Shown: positions 36,369 to 45,780, counted from the stretch's first letter. The stretch is DNA of 64,000 nucleotides from CAJXII01 sp965242915 (GCA_965242915.1 CBDETN010000028.1:186001-250000), one strand, 5' to 3'. A program made the numbers and translations. The notes: generated by a model from the letters alone, not told the origin.

Positions 36369-37393
36369 TACTTTTTATGATTCATTAACTTTTGAATTGT
36401 ATAGATAGGAATACCATTGATAGCTAAATGTGAAGCAAATGTATGTCTTAAAGTATGAAGTACCACTCTATTCTTAGAGTCCTTAACATCAAGGTCTTCA
36501 TTAAATAATTTATCTATGATAGGTTTTAATCTCCCTTGTATTATTCGTTGTGTTAGTTTGTTATGTTCTCCAAAACTTATTACATAATCATTAACTGATA
36601 ATGTATCTAAATATATTTCAAGTTCATCTATAATCTGCTTTTGTAAGAATCCAGTATATGTAGAATCAGTTTTAATATTTTTTAGTGTTACTGTTCCATT
36701 ATCTAAGTTAAAATCCTTTTTCTGTATTTCTAATATTGTACCAATTCTTCCACCCGTTAGTAATGATAACTCAACAAATAAAAGTAGTAATTTATTATCT
36801 TTAATTTTATCTTTTAAGATACTTATCTCTTTAGTTGTTAAAAACCTTTCTCTATTATTGTCAATATTTAATCGGGGAATACCTACAAGTGGGTTAATAT
36901 ATTTTAACTCTCTTTGTTTAATATTATGGTTTATCATTGCCGAGAATAGTTCTCTTATCCCGTTTACGGTTTGATTAGCTTTTCCTAAATTTGATATATC
37001 TAATAGGAAATCTTTAATTTGTTGTTTTTTAATATCTTCTATATTCTTTTTTCCAAACTTTGGATAGATATATACTTCATATTTTGCTTTTCTATCTTTA
37101 CCTATATTTTTATCAGTAAAGTATATTTGAGCCAAACTATCAAGAGTTGTAATTATCTTCTTTTTTTTAGTTGCTATAAGTCTAATATCCTTACCGTTTT
37201 TCATTTTAGATATTTGCTCTGCCCTTAATTCTACGGCATTTACTTCCCTATATCCTTCTGAATAATTACCAACTTTTACCCATTTTTTTGTTTCCGTAAC
37301 TATGTCTTTATATGTAAAATAAAATGCTTTATCTCCATCTTCTAGTAAACTGTAGTACACGCCGACTTTTTTTGTTTTTATTCTCTTACTCAT
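36369..37393 (-). pseudogene. tyrosine recombinase/integrase lacking its catalytic Tyr
   Basis: About 340 aa of a phage/island-type integrase: an N-terminal Arm-like region, a core-binding SAM-like domain (~95-175) and the catalytic domain with Arg in LLTGGRIGTIL and the HTLRHTFASHLA box, then LMNHKK. The native sequence ends there at the right edge of IS3 copy 3, before the Tyr nucleophile. IS-derived codons extend the frame to 36311. It is inactive as read. ATG 37393 is preferred over GTG 37408. Confidence 0.88.
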
Positions 37394-37576
37394 AATATAT
37401 AATTCCACTAGTAGTAAGGCTTTGAATAGGTTGTATTTATTTTTTAAATATCTACCCTAGCATTGTAAAACATAAGATTACATTTTAATAAATCGCAACA
37501 ACCCTTTTATTTAAAGGGAGTTAAGACAACTTAGGATAACTTTAAGAAAGTTCGTAAATAGTATTATTTAGAAGAT

Positions 37577-37960
37577 ATGATTCAAACTTTACAAAAAGAC
37601 CGTATGATGACAAAAGAGGAAAATACAAAATATAAAACTTCACTTAGTGAATATCAAAAGCAATGTGAAGATTTTAAAAACAGCAGCTCATCTAGGCTAT
37701 CTGCTAGAAAACAAGATTTAGAAAATGAGAGGCAAAAAAATGACTTTAGTATGGAAGAAATAAAAAACTGTAGAGCAAATATATCCAGACTAGAAACGCA
37801 AATAAATGAAGAACAAAAAAATAATAAAAAATTATTAGAAGAACAAAAAAGTATGAAAGAAAAACCACAACTTCGAGAAAATGATGAAGAGAAACTAAGG
37901 CAGAAGTTTAAAAATCTAGCAACAATAGAAAATAATCAAGAAAAAAGGAGAATGAAATGA
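37577..37960 (+). CDS. hypothetical coiled-coil protein
   Basis: 127 aa, almost wholly charged and helical (Lys, Glu, Gln, Asn-rich), with no signal peptide or membrane segment. This composition predicts a long coiled coil. It lies next to the island integrase gene and runs towards uspA. It overlaps a 20-codon frame by 4 bp (ATGA). No family recognised; it is likely island cargo or a fragment of a larger mobilisation or phage structural protein. Confidence 0.5.
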   Translation: MIQTLQKDRMMTKEENTKYKTSLSEYQKQCEDFKNSSSSRLSARKQDLENERQKNDFSMEEIKNCRANISRLETQINEEQKNNKKLLEEQKSMKEKPQLRENDEEKLRQKFKNLATIENNQEKRRMK

Positions 37961-38019
37961 AAGAATTAATAACTAAAGCGATTAAGAATATGACAAGAAT
38001 ATATACAACAATTCAATAA
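37957..38019 (+). CDS. 20-aa mini-ORF overlapping the coiled-coil gene
   Basis: ATG overlaps the preceding stop as ATGA; AAGGAGAATGAAATG gives a strong ribosome site. The product (MKELITKAIKNMTRIYTTIQ) is an amphipathic basic helix. It could be a real small peptide or simply the end of a decayed gene. Confidence 0.3.
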   Translation: MKELITKAIKNMTRIYTTIQ

Positions 38020-38041
38020 GCCACATTTTTGCCACATTTTT
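38020..38041. repeat. tandem GCCACATTTTT repeat
   Basis: Two exact 11-bp copies (38020-38030 and 38031-38041) upstream of uspA, at the outer edge of the integrase-bearing region. Short direct repeats near integrase genes can be arm-type or core recombination sites, but this has not been matched to a known att site. Confidence 0.35.
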
Positions 38042-38133
38042 ATTATATAATAATACAAAGTAGATTAGCATTAGTGGTTACTTCTTAAATTTAAAAGGAA
38101 GTAAGTGGGTATATCAGAATGAAAGGAAATAAG

Positions 38134-39006
38134 ATGGGAATTTTAAATAAAATTATTGTAGGGGTAGACAATTCAAAAATAGCTGATGAAGTATTAAAGA
38201 GGGCATTCTTATTAGCAAGTGGAGAAAATTGCTCTATAACTGTTGTTCATACTATTAGTGTACCTTGGTTTGATACACCTGATTATTTTGGTGGTGAAGA
38301 GGTCAAAAAGATAGATGAATCAGAGATAAAAAAGAAAATAGAAGAGAAAGTTATAAAATTAAATCAAGATGCAAATATCAACTGTTCGGTACTAGTTTGC
38401 AGAGGGGATGTTTCAGATAAGATTATCCATGAAGCAAATCAGCAAAATGCCCAATTAATTATTTTAGGAGCTCATAGCAAAGAGGATTTAACGACAAAAA
38501 AGTTTGGCTCAACAGCACAGAAAATTACACAAAACAGTCATATTCCTGTATTAGTTGTAAAGAATTTGGCTAACCAAAATTATAAAAACATTTTAGTACC
38601 TACTGATTTATCAGATTTTTCTCAAAAAAGTATTTTATTTACAAAAAAGATTTTTAAAGAGGGTACTATAAAACTGGCATATATTTATCAACAACCGGTT
38701 GATATGGATATGGATTTTTATAATCTTACATATGAAGAAAAACTGACATTAAATAAAAAAATAGAATTTTATGCCAAAAACGATTTAAAAAAGTTTAAAA
38801 AAGATGTTGGTATAGAACAAGGTGATTTTATAGAAAGTTCAACTATTATTGAAAATGATTTGATAAACTTTATAGAAAAAAACAGCACTGATTTAGTAAT
38901 CATAGGTTCTCATGGGGTTAAAAATATAAAATCATTTTTATTTGGCTCAACTGCATCCTTTTTGATGAAAGAATCACCATCTGATATTTTGGTTTATGTA
39001 CCTTAA
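38134..39006 (+). CDS. tandem-domain universal stress protein
   Basis: 290 aa with two Usp domains (~1-143 and ~147-290). Each ends in the ATP-binding G-x2-G-x9-G(S/T) type motif: GAHSKEDLTTKKFGSTA and GSHGVKNIKSFLFGSTA. The start at 38134 is chosen for its AAAGGAAATAAG ribosome site. Tandem Usps bind ATP and modulate stress survival. It is the first of a co-directional run leading to the dGTPase gene. Confidence 0.9.
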   Translation: MGILNKIIVGVDNSKIADEVLKRAFLLASGENCSITVVHTISVPWFDTPDYFGGEEVKKIDESEIKKKIEEKVIKLNQDANINCSVLVCRGDVSDKIIHEANQQNAQLIILGAHSKEDLTTKKFGSTAQKITQNSHIPVLVVKNLANQNYKNILVPTDLSDFSQKSILFTKKIFKEGTIKLAYIYQQPVDMDMDFYNLTYEEKLTLNKKIEFYAKNDLKKFKKDVGIEQGDFIESSTIIENDLINFIEKNSTDLVIIGSHGVKNIKSFLFGSTASFLMKESPSDILVYVP

Positions 39007-39034
39007 TTGAATTGATATTTTGATATAACTAAGA

Positions 39035-39847
39035 ATGATTGAAAATCTAAAATCTTTTCTTATCCCAGCTTTGGCTATTTATGGTTTTTTAATACTTTTT
39101 TTGTATTTTGTACAAGATAGGTTTATTTTTGCGGGTGCTTATTTTTTTAAAGGAATAGTTAAACAAAATAAGTACATAGCAAAAGAAACAACTGAGTTTT
39201 CTTTGATTACAAATGATAAAATAAAATTAAGCGGTGCGATCTCTGATAAAGGTAGTGATTTACTTTTGATATTTTTTGGCGGAAATGCCGAAAATGCTAC
39301 AAACTTTGTAAGTTTGATGAATAAATTTGATGGAGTTGATACAGTTGCTTTAAATTACAGAGGTTATGATAAAAGTGAAGGTAAACCCAGTGAACAAAAG
39401 CTATATTCCGATGCACTTGAAATATATGATTATTTTAAAGACAAATATAAATATATCATACCTGTAGGTAAAAGTTTAGGCTCTTGCGTTGCGACATATC
39501 TTACAAGCAAAAGGAAATCAAAAGGAACAATTTTAATAGTTCCTCTTGACTCCGCACTTGAAGTGGCAAAAAATCTTTACCCGATTTTCCCAATAAAATT
39601 ATTATTAAAACATCCGTTTAACTCTATTGAACATTTAAAAAATATTAATTCCCCTATTGCAGTGCTTATGGTAAAAGATGATGAAATTATTCCAAATAAA
39701 AATACTCTAAATTTAAAAGAAAATATAAAAGAATTGGCTTTATTTACAGTTGTAGAAAATAGTGGGCACAATATAATAATGCATAATGAAAGGTTTTTAA
39801 AATTTATGATTCAAAGTATTGAAAGTTTATCTGGTGAAAATAAATAA
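39035..39847 (+). CDS. membrane-anchored alpha/beta hydrolase
   Basis: 270 aa. An N-terminal hydrophobic helix (~7-27) anchors an alpha/beta-hydrolase domain. The oxyanion-region FFGGNAEN and LNYRGYDKSEG, the nucleophile elbow PVGKSLGS (Ser), Asp in MVKDDEIIP and His in ENSGHNIIMH give a complete triad. It resembles the BEM46/YfhR group (serine aminopeptidase-like), whose substrates are unknown. It starts 28 bp after uspA. Confidence 0.85.
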   Translation: MIENLKSFLIPALAIYGFLILFLYFVQDRFIFAGAYFFKGIVKQNKYIAKETTEFSLITNDKIKLSGAISDKGSDLLLIFFGGNAENATNFVSLMNKFDGVDTVALNYRGYDKSEGKPSEQKLYSDALEIYDYFKDKYKYIIPVGKSLGSCVATYLTSKRKSKGTILIVPLDSALEVAKNLYPIFPIKLLLKHPFNSIEHLKNINSPIAVLMVKDDEIIPNKNTLNLKENIKELALFTVVENSGHNIIMHNERFLKFMIQSIESLSGENK

Positions 39848-39956
39848 CTTTGAGAAAACTGCTTTAATTTACAATGATAAAAAAATTGGAGCTTTTTATT
39901 CTGCTTTAGATATTCTCAAAGCTGCAAGAACTAGAGACGGCAAGTTGAAGATATGA
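39834..39956 (+). CDS. 40-aa ORF coupled to hydrolase and Mut7-C genes
   Basis: GTG at 39834 overlaps the end of the hydrolase gene; the frame ends at TGA 39956, overlapping the next ATG as ATGA. The product is soluble and mixed alpha/beta (NNFEKTALIYNDKKIGAF, then ALDILKAARTRDGKL). Overlaps at both ends in one operon favour a translated gene. No family recognised. Confidence 0.45.
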   Translation: MKINNFEKTALIYNDKKIGAFYSALDILKAARTRDGKLKI

Positions 39957-40411
39957 AATTCATAGCAGACTGCCATCTAGGGAAAATTGCCAAATATTTA
40001 CGAATATTTGGATTTGACACATTATATTTTCAAACTATTGATGACAATGATATTATCAAGATTGCGAAAAAAGAAAACAGAATCGTTCTTACAAGCGATG
40101 TTGAACTGTATCAAAGATTAAAAGACACCAATATCCTTTATATCTATCATGGAAAGTTTGAAGAGCAGCTTTTGGAAATTTTCAACTATTATAATTTTTT
40201 TGATAAATGTGTTCCTTTTACTTTATGTATTGAGTGTAACGGTGAACTTAAGAATGTACTTAAAAATGAAGTGATAGATCATATACCGCCAAAAACAAAA
40301 CTTTATCATGATGATTTCCTAAAATGTAAAGAGTGCGGCAAAGTGTATTGGCAAGGTGATCATTTTAAGAAAATGCAAAAATTTGTAAATAGTTTTATTT
40401 CAAAAACATAG
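39953..40411 (+). CDS. Mut7-C PIN-like RNase domain protein
   Basis: 152 aa. The N-terminal ~80 residues carry PIN/Mut7-C acids (FIADCHLGKIAKYLRIFGFDT and IVLTSDVEL), and the C-terminal part has a zinc ribbon (CIEC and CKEC pairs). Mut7-C is a predicted RNase domain first named for C. elegans Mut-7; bacterial members are mostly uncharacterised. It starts inside the preceding mini-ORF stop and is followed 11 bp later by a macro-domain gene. Confidence 0.85.
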   Translation: MKFIADCHLGKIAKYLRIFGFDTLYFQTIDDNDIIKIAKKENRIVLTSDVELYQRLKDTNILYIYHGKFEEQLLEIFNYYNFFDKCVPFTLCIECNGELKNVLKNEVIDHIPPKTKLYHDDFLKCKECGKVYWQGDHFKKMQKFVNSFISKT

Positions 40412-40422
40412 GAGGATATGAA

Positions 40423-40953
40423 GTGGTCAACATAAACATAAAAATAGCAGATATTACACAAGAGCAAGTATGCGCAATAGTAAATGCAGCAAACAGTTCA
40501 CTGCTAGGCGGCGGCGGTGTTGACGGTGCAATTCATCGTGCAGGCGGAAAGCAGATATTAAATGAGTGTCGAAAGTTAAGAGAAACAATATATCCAGATG
40601 GATTGCCAATAGGTGATGCCGCAGCTACAACGACCGGAGATATGAACGCAAAATATGTGATACACACCGTTGGTCCTGTTTATACATCTTGTGGAAGTCG
40701 TTGTGAAGAACTTTTGGCAAACTGTTATCTTAATAGTTTAAAATGTGCCAAAGAGCTTGGATGTAACTCTGTCTCATTTCCAGCAATCTCTACGGGTATT
40801 TACGGCTATCCAAAAAATAAAGCTGCTAAAGTAGCTTTTAAGGCAGTTGAGTCTTTTTTGAAAGAAAATAGTGATATGGAAGTAAATTTTATATTTTCTA
40901 CACAAAACAGTAAAGATATATTTCTGGATTCTATATCAAAACAGCTTGAGTAA
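40423..40953 (+). CDS. macro-domain ADP-ribose hydrolase (YmdB-like)
   Basis: 176 aa, a single macro domain with all ADP-ribose-binding segments: IVNAANSSLLGGGGVDGAIHR in overlapping pieces (NAANSSLLGGGG, DGAIHRAGG), YVIHTVGP and SFPAISTGIYGYP. Homologues remove ADP-ribose or O-acetyl-ADP-ribose, and some modulate RNase III. Start is GTG 40423 after AGGAGG. Together with the Mut7-C protein and dGTPase it suggests a nucleotide/RNA-handling operon. Confidence 0.92.
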   Translation: MVNINIKIADITQEQVCAIVNAANSSLLGGGGVDGAIHRAGGKQILNECRKLRETIYPDGLPIGDAAATTTGDMNAKYVIHTVGPVYTSCGSRCEELLANCYLNSLKCAKELGCNSVSFPAISTGIYGYPKNKAAKVAFKAVESFLKENSDMEVNFIFSTQNSKDIFLDSISKQLE

Positions 40954-41030
40954 CTTTCAGGAAACTCATAAATTCCTTTGGATATTATCACAATATATAA
41001 AAATCAACAATTAAAAGTTCAAGGATCTTA

Positions 41031-42455
41031 ATGATAGATTACACGAAAAAGTTAACAACTCACCGAGAGTTTTACCCCTCATCAGATTTAGACTGGTCAG
41101 TTGAAAGTGACAGAGGTCGTATCATATCTTCACCTGCATTTAGAAGACTTCAAAAGCGTACTCAGGTTTTTGCTTTAGAGTTAAATGCAGCTGTACGAAG
41201 CAGGCTTACACATTCACTGGAAGTTTCTCAAACTGCTCGGTTTATCGCTAAAACTATTTTAAAAAAGCTTGATGATGAAAACTTAAAAAAGTTAGAAAAT
41301 GCTTTTATCTCCACTGCTGAGATGGCTAGTTTGCTTCATGATATTGGAAATCCTCCTTTTGGTCATTTTGGGGAGATGGCTATAAATGAGTGGATGGCTA
41401 AATGTTGCAGTAAACATTTAGATAATTTGGTTGAAAATAGTGAATTAAAAGAAAAACTGGTAAAAGATTTATGCTCTTACGATGGAAATGCACAGGCTAT
41501 AAGAATAGTACATAAACTTCAAAGATTAAATCTTTCTTACACTCAAACTGCTTCTGTTATTAAATATACAAGAGGTGCATTTGAAGATAAGCCGCAAGAT
41601 ACACAATTGTCATATTTGAAGAAAAAGCCGGGGTATTATTATAGTGAAAAAGATTTTGTAAATACTATTTTAGATACTTTAGATATAAAATCAGGTCATA
41701 GATTTCCTATCACCTATATCATGGAAGCAGCGGATGATATTTCGTATCTTAGTGCAGATATAGAAGATGCAGTTGACAAAGGGATACTTACACTTGAAAA
41801 GATTTATGAGCTAATCATTATTGAAACTGAGGTTGTAAATAAAAAATACAAAAGTAGTGCCACTATGCTTTTGGATATTGTAGAAAAGAATTATAAAAAA
41901 GCAAAAGAGAAAGAGGATGAACCTTATCAGTTTAATATGTTTTTAACGCTCACAAGAGCTCAACTTATTTTTAAACTTGTGGAGTATGTTGCAGATTTAT
42001 ATATCGCTAATCATGATGCTATTTATGAGGGCTCTTTTAACAGTGCATTGTTAGAGTTTGATAAAACTCATGAGTGTTCAATCGCTGTAGAAATATTGCA
42101 AAATATATCATATAGATATATTTATACTCATAAACAAGTTCAGACTTTAGAGATAAAAGGTCACTCTATTATCCAAGGGTTATTTAATATTTATGAACCG
42201 CTGTTAAGCTTATCAACACAAGAATTCGAAAAATTAACAGCTGACAAAAAGATTGATTGTTTAGTGTGTAAAAACTTACTCGAAAGACTCTCGCAAAAAC
42301 ATTTTGCAGCTTATAGAAAAAGCATTGGTGAGCTAAAAAATGATAAAGATTATCCACTGCTGGAATGGTACTATAGAGCAAGGTTTGTGATAGATTGGAT
42401 TAGCGGGATGACTGATGATTATGCATTGCATGAATATAAAGAGTTATCAGCTTAA
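41031..42455 (+). CDS. dgt: deoxyguanosine triphosphate triphosphohydrolase (dGTPase)
   Basis: 474 aa HD-domain enzyme that hydrolyses dGTP to deoxyguanosine and triphosphate. Metal-binding residues appear in LTHSLEVSQ and the HD pair in ASLLHDIGNPPFGHFGE, with a later Asp in EAADDISYLSADIED. The N-terminal SPAFRRLQKRTQVF is characteristic. Length is close to the E. coli type. Dgt enzymes tune dNTP pools, and some relatives starve phages of dNTPs. It is the last gene of the run starting at uspA, 77 bp after the macro gene. Confidence 0.92.
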   Translation: MIDYTKKLTTHREFYPSSDLDWSVESDRGRIISSPAFRRLQKRTQVFALELNAAVRSRLTHSLEVSQTARFIAKTILKKLDDENLKKLENAFISTAEMASLLHDIGNPPFGHFGEMAINEWMAKCCSKHLDNLVENSELKEKLVKDLCSYDGNAQAIRIVHKLQRLNLSYTQTASVIKYTRGAFEDKPQDTQLSYLKKKPGYYYSEKDFVNTILDTLDIKSGHRFPITYIMEAADDISYLSADIEDAVDKGILTLEKIYELIIIETEVVNKKYKSSATMLLDIVEKNYKKAKEKEDEPYQFNMFLTLTRAQLIFKLVEYVADLYIANHDAIYEGSFNSALLEFDKTHECSIAVEILQNISYRYIYTHKQVQTLEIKGHSIIQGLFNIYEPLLSLSTQEFEKLTADKKIDCLVCKNLLERLSQKHFAAYRKSIGELKNDKDYPLLEWYYRARFVIDWISGMTDDYALHEYKELSA

Positions 42456-42466
42456 TATTTTATTTT

Positions 42467-43345
42467 TTAAAAACCTCTGAATACTTTAGGTATAAAAGCA
42501 TCTTGCCCAATATTAGCTGCATAATTTAATTCATCCAATAATCTATTTTTATCACGGGGCAGAGTACCTGAAAGATGTAAAGCATTTGATGCATGATTTG
42601 ATCTAAATATAACTTTGTTTGTTGGATTTAAAAGTTCTATAAATTCTTTTTGTTCCTCTATTATCTGGAAGTCGTTTAACATAATAAAATCATCAAAATT
42701 CCTATAAAACTTACTCTTAATATCCTCTTCTAAACCCAGCTGTAAAGTTGATAGATAGTTTACTGTTGTTTGATTAATGATAGACGCTGTTTTTTGGATA
42801 TGCTCTTTTGAATAATTTTTACCGCCAATTCCTAAGATAACCGTTGCGGATATTTTTATATTGGCATTTGAGGCTTTATTTAACGATATTTTTATCTCAT
42901 CAGAAGTCACACCTTTTGTAATCTTCTTTAAAATTGTATCACTTCCTGTTTCAATTCCAAAGTAGATAAGGTTTAAACGATTTTCACTTAAAAGTTTTAG
43001 TTCATCATCACTTTTTGCCAATAGATTTTGAGCAGTTGCATATACTGAAACTCTTCTCAATTTTACAAATGATTTTTTAAGATATTTCAAAATTTTTATT
43101 AAATACTCTGTAGGTAAAGATAACGCATCACCATCTGCTAAAAATACTTTATGGGCATTTGGGAAAGAGAGCGATAATATATCTATCTCTTTATAAATAT
43201 CTTCTATCTCTCTTACTTGATATTTTTTACTTTTATACATACTGCAAAAACTACAATTGTTATAACTGCATCCGTATGTAGCTTGTATAATAATATTATC
43301 AGCTTCTGCCGGTGGTCTATAAAGTGGATATGAGTAGTTTATCAT
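42467..43345 (-). CDS. radical SAM protein
   Basis: 292 aa. The Fe4S4 triad is in YGCSYNNCSFCSMY near residue 27, and the TIM-barrel continues with VFLADGDAL, YFGIETGSD and ILGIGGKN. The closest type is the Elp3/HemN-like group of uncharacterised bacterial radical SAM proteins that act without a partner domain. It is convergent with dgt (12-bp gap). The substrate cannot be inferred. Confidence 0.85.
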   Translation of the reverse strand: MINYSYPLYRPPAEADNIIIQATYGCSYNNCSFCSMYKSKKYQVREIEDIYKEIDILSLSFPNAHKVFLADGDALSLPTEYLIKILKYLKKSFVKLRRVSVYATAQNLLAKSDDELKLLSENRLNLIYFGIETGSDTILKKITKGVTSDEIKISLNKASNANIKISATVILGIGGKNYSKEHIQKTASIINQTTVNYLSTLQLGLEEDIKSKFYRNFDDFIMLNDFQIIEEQKEFIELLNPTNKVIFRSNHASNALHLSGTLPRDKNRLLDELNYAANIGQDAFIPKVFRGF

Positions 43346-43385
43346 AAAAGGATTATATCAAATATATTTTGATTGAATTGTTAAA

Positions 43386-43931
43386 TTAATAATTTATTTG
43401 CATCCTAAAGTATCTTGGAAAATGGTTGTCTATTCTTTCCTCCATATTGATTGGAAATATTTTCACAATGGCAGGTTTTATAGATTCAAAATATTGTTTA
43501 TCTCCTCCCATATATTTAAGCTGTTCAAAGTTGCCGTTTTTTAGTACTGTTACTCTAATCTTTGTATAGCCATTTGTACTTTGGGTCTGTATATTTAAAA
43601 GTTGTTTTATATTCTCATTTATAGTATCTTTTGTACTTCTTAGAAAATTATTTATTAACCGTGTTTGTTCTTTTTTATCTATAGCATTATTTGCGATTAT
43701 TACTTTAGGTTTCACTTCTTCTTCGATAGTTTGAGTTTTTTTTACTTCTATAACAGTTTTTTCTATATTAATAGACTCTTTTTTAATTTCTTTTGTAACT
43801 ATAGAAATTGTTTGTGTTACCTCATCTTGAGATTCATTTGTAAAAAAAAGAGAATATCCACCATATATGATACCGGTAAATACAACCAGTACACCAATAT
43901 TTTCAAGAAAATTTCTAGTCTTACCCCGCAA
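43386..43931 (-). CDS. membrane-anchored TonB-C-like protein
   Basis: 181 aa: one membrane helix (~12-30), a Thr/Glu/Lys-rich periplasmic linker (~32-85) and a folded C-terminal domain (~105-181) whose strand pattern (RVTVLKNGNFEQLKYMGG, then SIKPAIVKIFP) resembles TonB C-terminal domains. There are no adjacent exbB/exbD genes, and the linker is acidic/basic rather than Pro-rich, so an energy-transducing role is only possible. Confidence 0.55.
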   Translation of the reverse strand: MRGKTRNFLENIGVLVVFTGIIYGGYSLFFTNESQDEVTQTISIVTKEIKKESINIEKTVIEVKKTQTIEEEVKPKVIIANNAIDKKEQTRLINNFLRSTKDTINENIKQLLNIQTQSTNGYTKIRVTVLKNGNFEQLKYMGGDKQYFESIKPAIVKIFPINMEERIDNHFPRYFRMQINY

Positions 43932-43981
43932 ATCAGTCCTTTTAACAATTTATCTATTATAATTTTATTTGCCTTAAATAT

Positions 43982-44860
43982 CTATTTTAATTTCCGCATA
44001 AATAGCCCTACAAGAATAAAACTCAGCGCTGCAATTACTATTTGTTTTGGTACTTCATCAAAAAATACCCAAGACCAAAATATAGCGAATATTGGTATTA
44101 GATATGCAACTTGAGACATAAACTGAACACCTACTTTTTGTACTAAATTTATCCGTATTAAAGAGGCTGTTGCTGTTGGTATTACTGCTAAATATATAAT
44201 TGCTAAAAACGGATAACTTAATATTGTAAAACTCTCAAATGGTACAAATAAAACAAAAGGAAACATCATAACAGATGCCGTCATAAACATAGAACCTGAA
44301 CACACAAGAATATGGATATGTGATATTTTTCTTATTAAAAAACCAGAAATTATATATCCAAATACAGCTGTTAACATCGCTATTTTTCCATATAAACTTT
44401 TTTTCTCTCCTGTTAAAAAGTCATCTCCTAAAAGGATAAATACCCCTACAAATCCTAAAATCACACCAAATAGTTTTAAAAATGTAAACTTTTCATCATT
44501 TGTAATGTAGTGAGATAATATTAAGGCGATAAAAGGTCCAACAGCTAACATCACAGAAGCAGTACTTGCACTTATATATTGTTGTCCCCATGAAATAAGG
44601 TAAAAGGGTATAGCATTATTTAAAATACCTATAAGTATTAAAATTGACCAAGTTTTTAAATCTTTGGGAAATGATAATCTCTTTAGAAATACAAAAAACA
44701 GTAAAAAAAGTGATGCTAAAAATATTCTTCCAAAAGCTATCACAAATGGAGGAAAATCATTTAATGAAAATTCAATAGCTACAAATGCGCTTCCCCAAAT
44801 AGCAGAAAGCAGCATTAACCAAAAATAGTCTATAAATGTAGGGATTGTAAGAGTTTTCAT
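43982..44860 (-). CDS. EamA/DMT-family transporter
   Basis: 292 aa with ten predicted membrane helices in two EamA repeats; the N-terminal helix contains WGSAFVAIEFSL and the repeat ends contain YISASTASVMLAVGPF and VIPTATASLIRINL. The family exports amino acids or other metabolites; substrate unknown. It lies 10 bp after the upstream membrane gene on the same strand, so the two may be co-transcribed. Confidence 0.85.
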   Translation of the reverse strand: MKTLTIPTFIDYFWLMLLSAIWGSAFVAIEFSLNDFPPFVIAFGRIFLASLFLLFFVFLKRLSFPKDLKTWSILILIGILNNAIPFYLISWGQQYISASTASVMLAVGPFIALILSHYITNDEKFTFLKLFGVILGFVGVFILLGDDFLTGEKKSLYGKIAMLTAVFGYIISGFLIRKISHIHILVCSGSMFMTASVMMFPFVLFVPFESFTILSYPFLAIIYLAVIPTATASLIRINLVQKVGVQFMSQVAYLIPIFAIFWSWVFFDEVPKQIVIAALSFILVGLFMRKLK

Positions 44861-44870
44861 AAAATAGATA

Positions 44871-45743
44871 TTAGTTTAATTTTCTTGCATATATTTTAAG
44901 AAGTATATATGAGAATATAATAGCAGCGATTGTTCTTATAAGTATAACCATAGTAAAATCTGCGCCAAATATCACAAACAGTAAAGTATCTTCAATAATA
45001 GCATGACATATCATAAGAAAAGTTCCTATATAAAAGAGGTCAGCTTTAGAAATTGTACCACTTTGTGCTTCTTTTATTAGTATTCCTGCACCGTAAGTGA
45101 TACCAAGGAAAATCCCAACGGTTAAAGAAAATCCTTTACTTACATTTTTTTCACTTTTTTTAATAAATTCTCTTGTTTTGATAAAATTCATGATAAATAT
45201 AAGTACGGTTATCAGTAAAATAATTTTGATACTTAAATTTATGGCACTGCTAAAAGAGCCAATTAAAAGTGATGGTAAAGTATCATAAGTTGTTTTGGCA
45301 AATACTGCATCTGACAAGGTTGCTTCAAACCAACTGCTTGGCATAAGAGATACTAAAAATGCTATAGCCAATCCACCAAAAAATCTAAGAGAATATGAAT
45401 AAAAGTTTGATATACCAATTTTCTTCATAATAACACTCTCAACTACTAAAGAGTGACAAACTCCTAAAAATACAGCTAAGATAGACCATTGATGAGGGGT
45501 CAAATCCAAAGGTGCTGCAAAAGCAACAGCAGCATAAAGATTTAAAAATATTCCACTGATAATCGCTAAAGATGCTTCAGAGGGAAGTCCTAAAAATGAG
45601 GTAAAAGGCTCAATCAAAAAAGATATATAAGACAAAGTATTATAAAAATATAAAATATCAGCAATGATATAAATAGGTATTACAAGTTTTAAAATTATCC
45701 ACGCACTTTGAATTGATGTTTTTAGAGTTTGTTTATAATTCAT
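44871..45743 (-). CDS. Gate/nucleoside-recognition-domain membrane protein
   Basis: 290 aa from the ATG at 45743; the upstream extension to 45836 overlaps the divergent gene and is rejected. It has about eight hydrophobic helices in two halves, with Gly/Pro-rich re-entrant-like segments (FLGLPSEASLAIISGI, GVCHSLVVESVIMKKIGI) typical of the Gate domain found in nucleoside transporters and SpmA/SpmB. A transport role is likely; substrate unknown. It probably forms a pair with the EamA gene. Confidence 0.65.
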   Translation of the reverse strand: MNYKQTLKTSIQSAWIILKLVIPIYIIADILYFYNTLSYISFLIEPFTSFLGLPSEASLAIISGIFLNLYAAVAFAAPLDLTPHQWSILAVFLGVCHSLVVESVIMKKIGISNFYSYSLRFFGGLAIAFLVSLMPSSWFEATLSDAVFAKTTYDTLPSLLIGSFSSAINLSIKIILLITVLIFIMNFIKTREFIKKSEKNVSKGFSLTVGIFLGITYGAGILIKEAQSGTISKADLFYIGTFLMICHAIIEDTLLFVIFGADFTMVILIRTIAAIIFSYILLKIYARKLN

Positions 45744-45780
45744 AAGAAAAATTATATCAAAGTTAAGTATAATTAGTCTT

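Noticed and set aside
43665..44114. 149-codon plus-strand ORF
   Set aside because: Phe/Tyr/Ile-rich translation antisense to the TonB-C-like and EamA genes; composition is that of a complementary-strand shadow.
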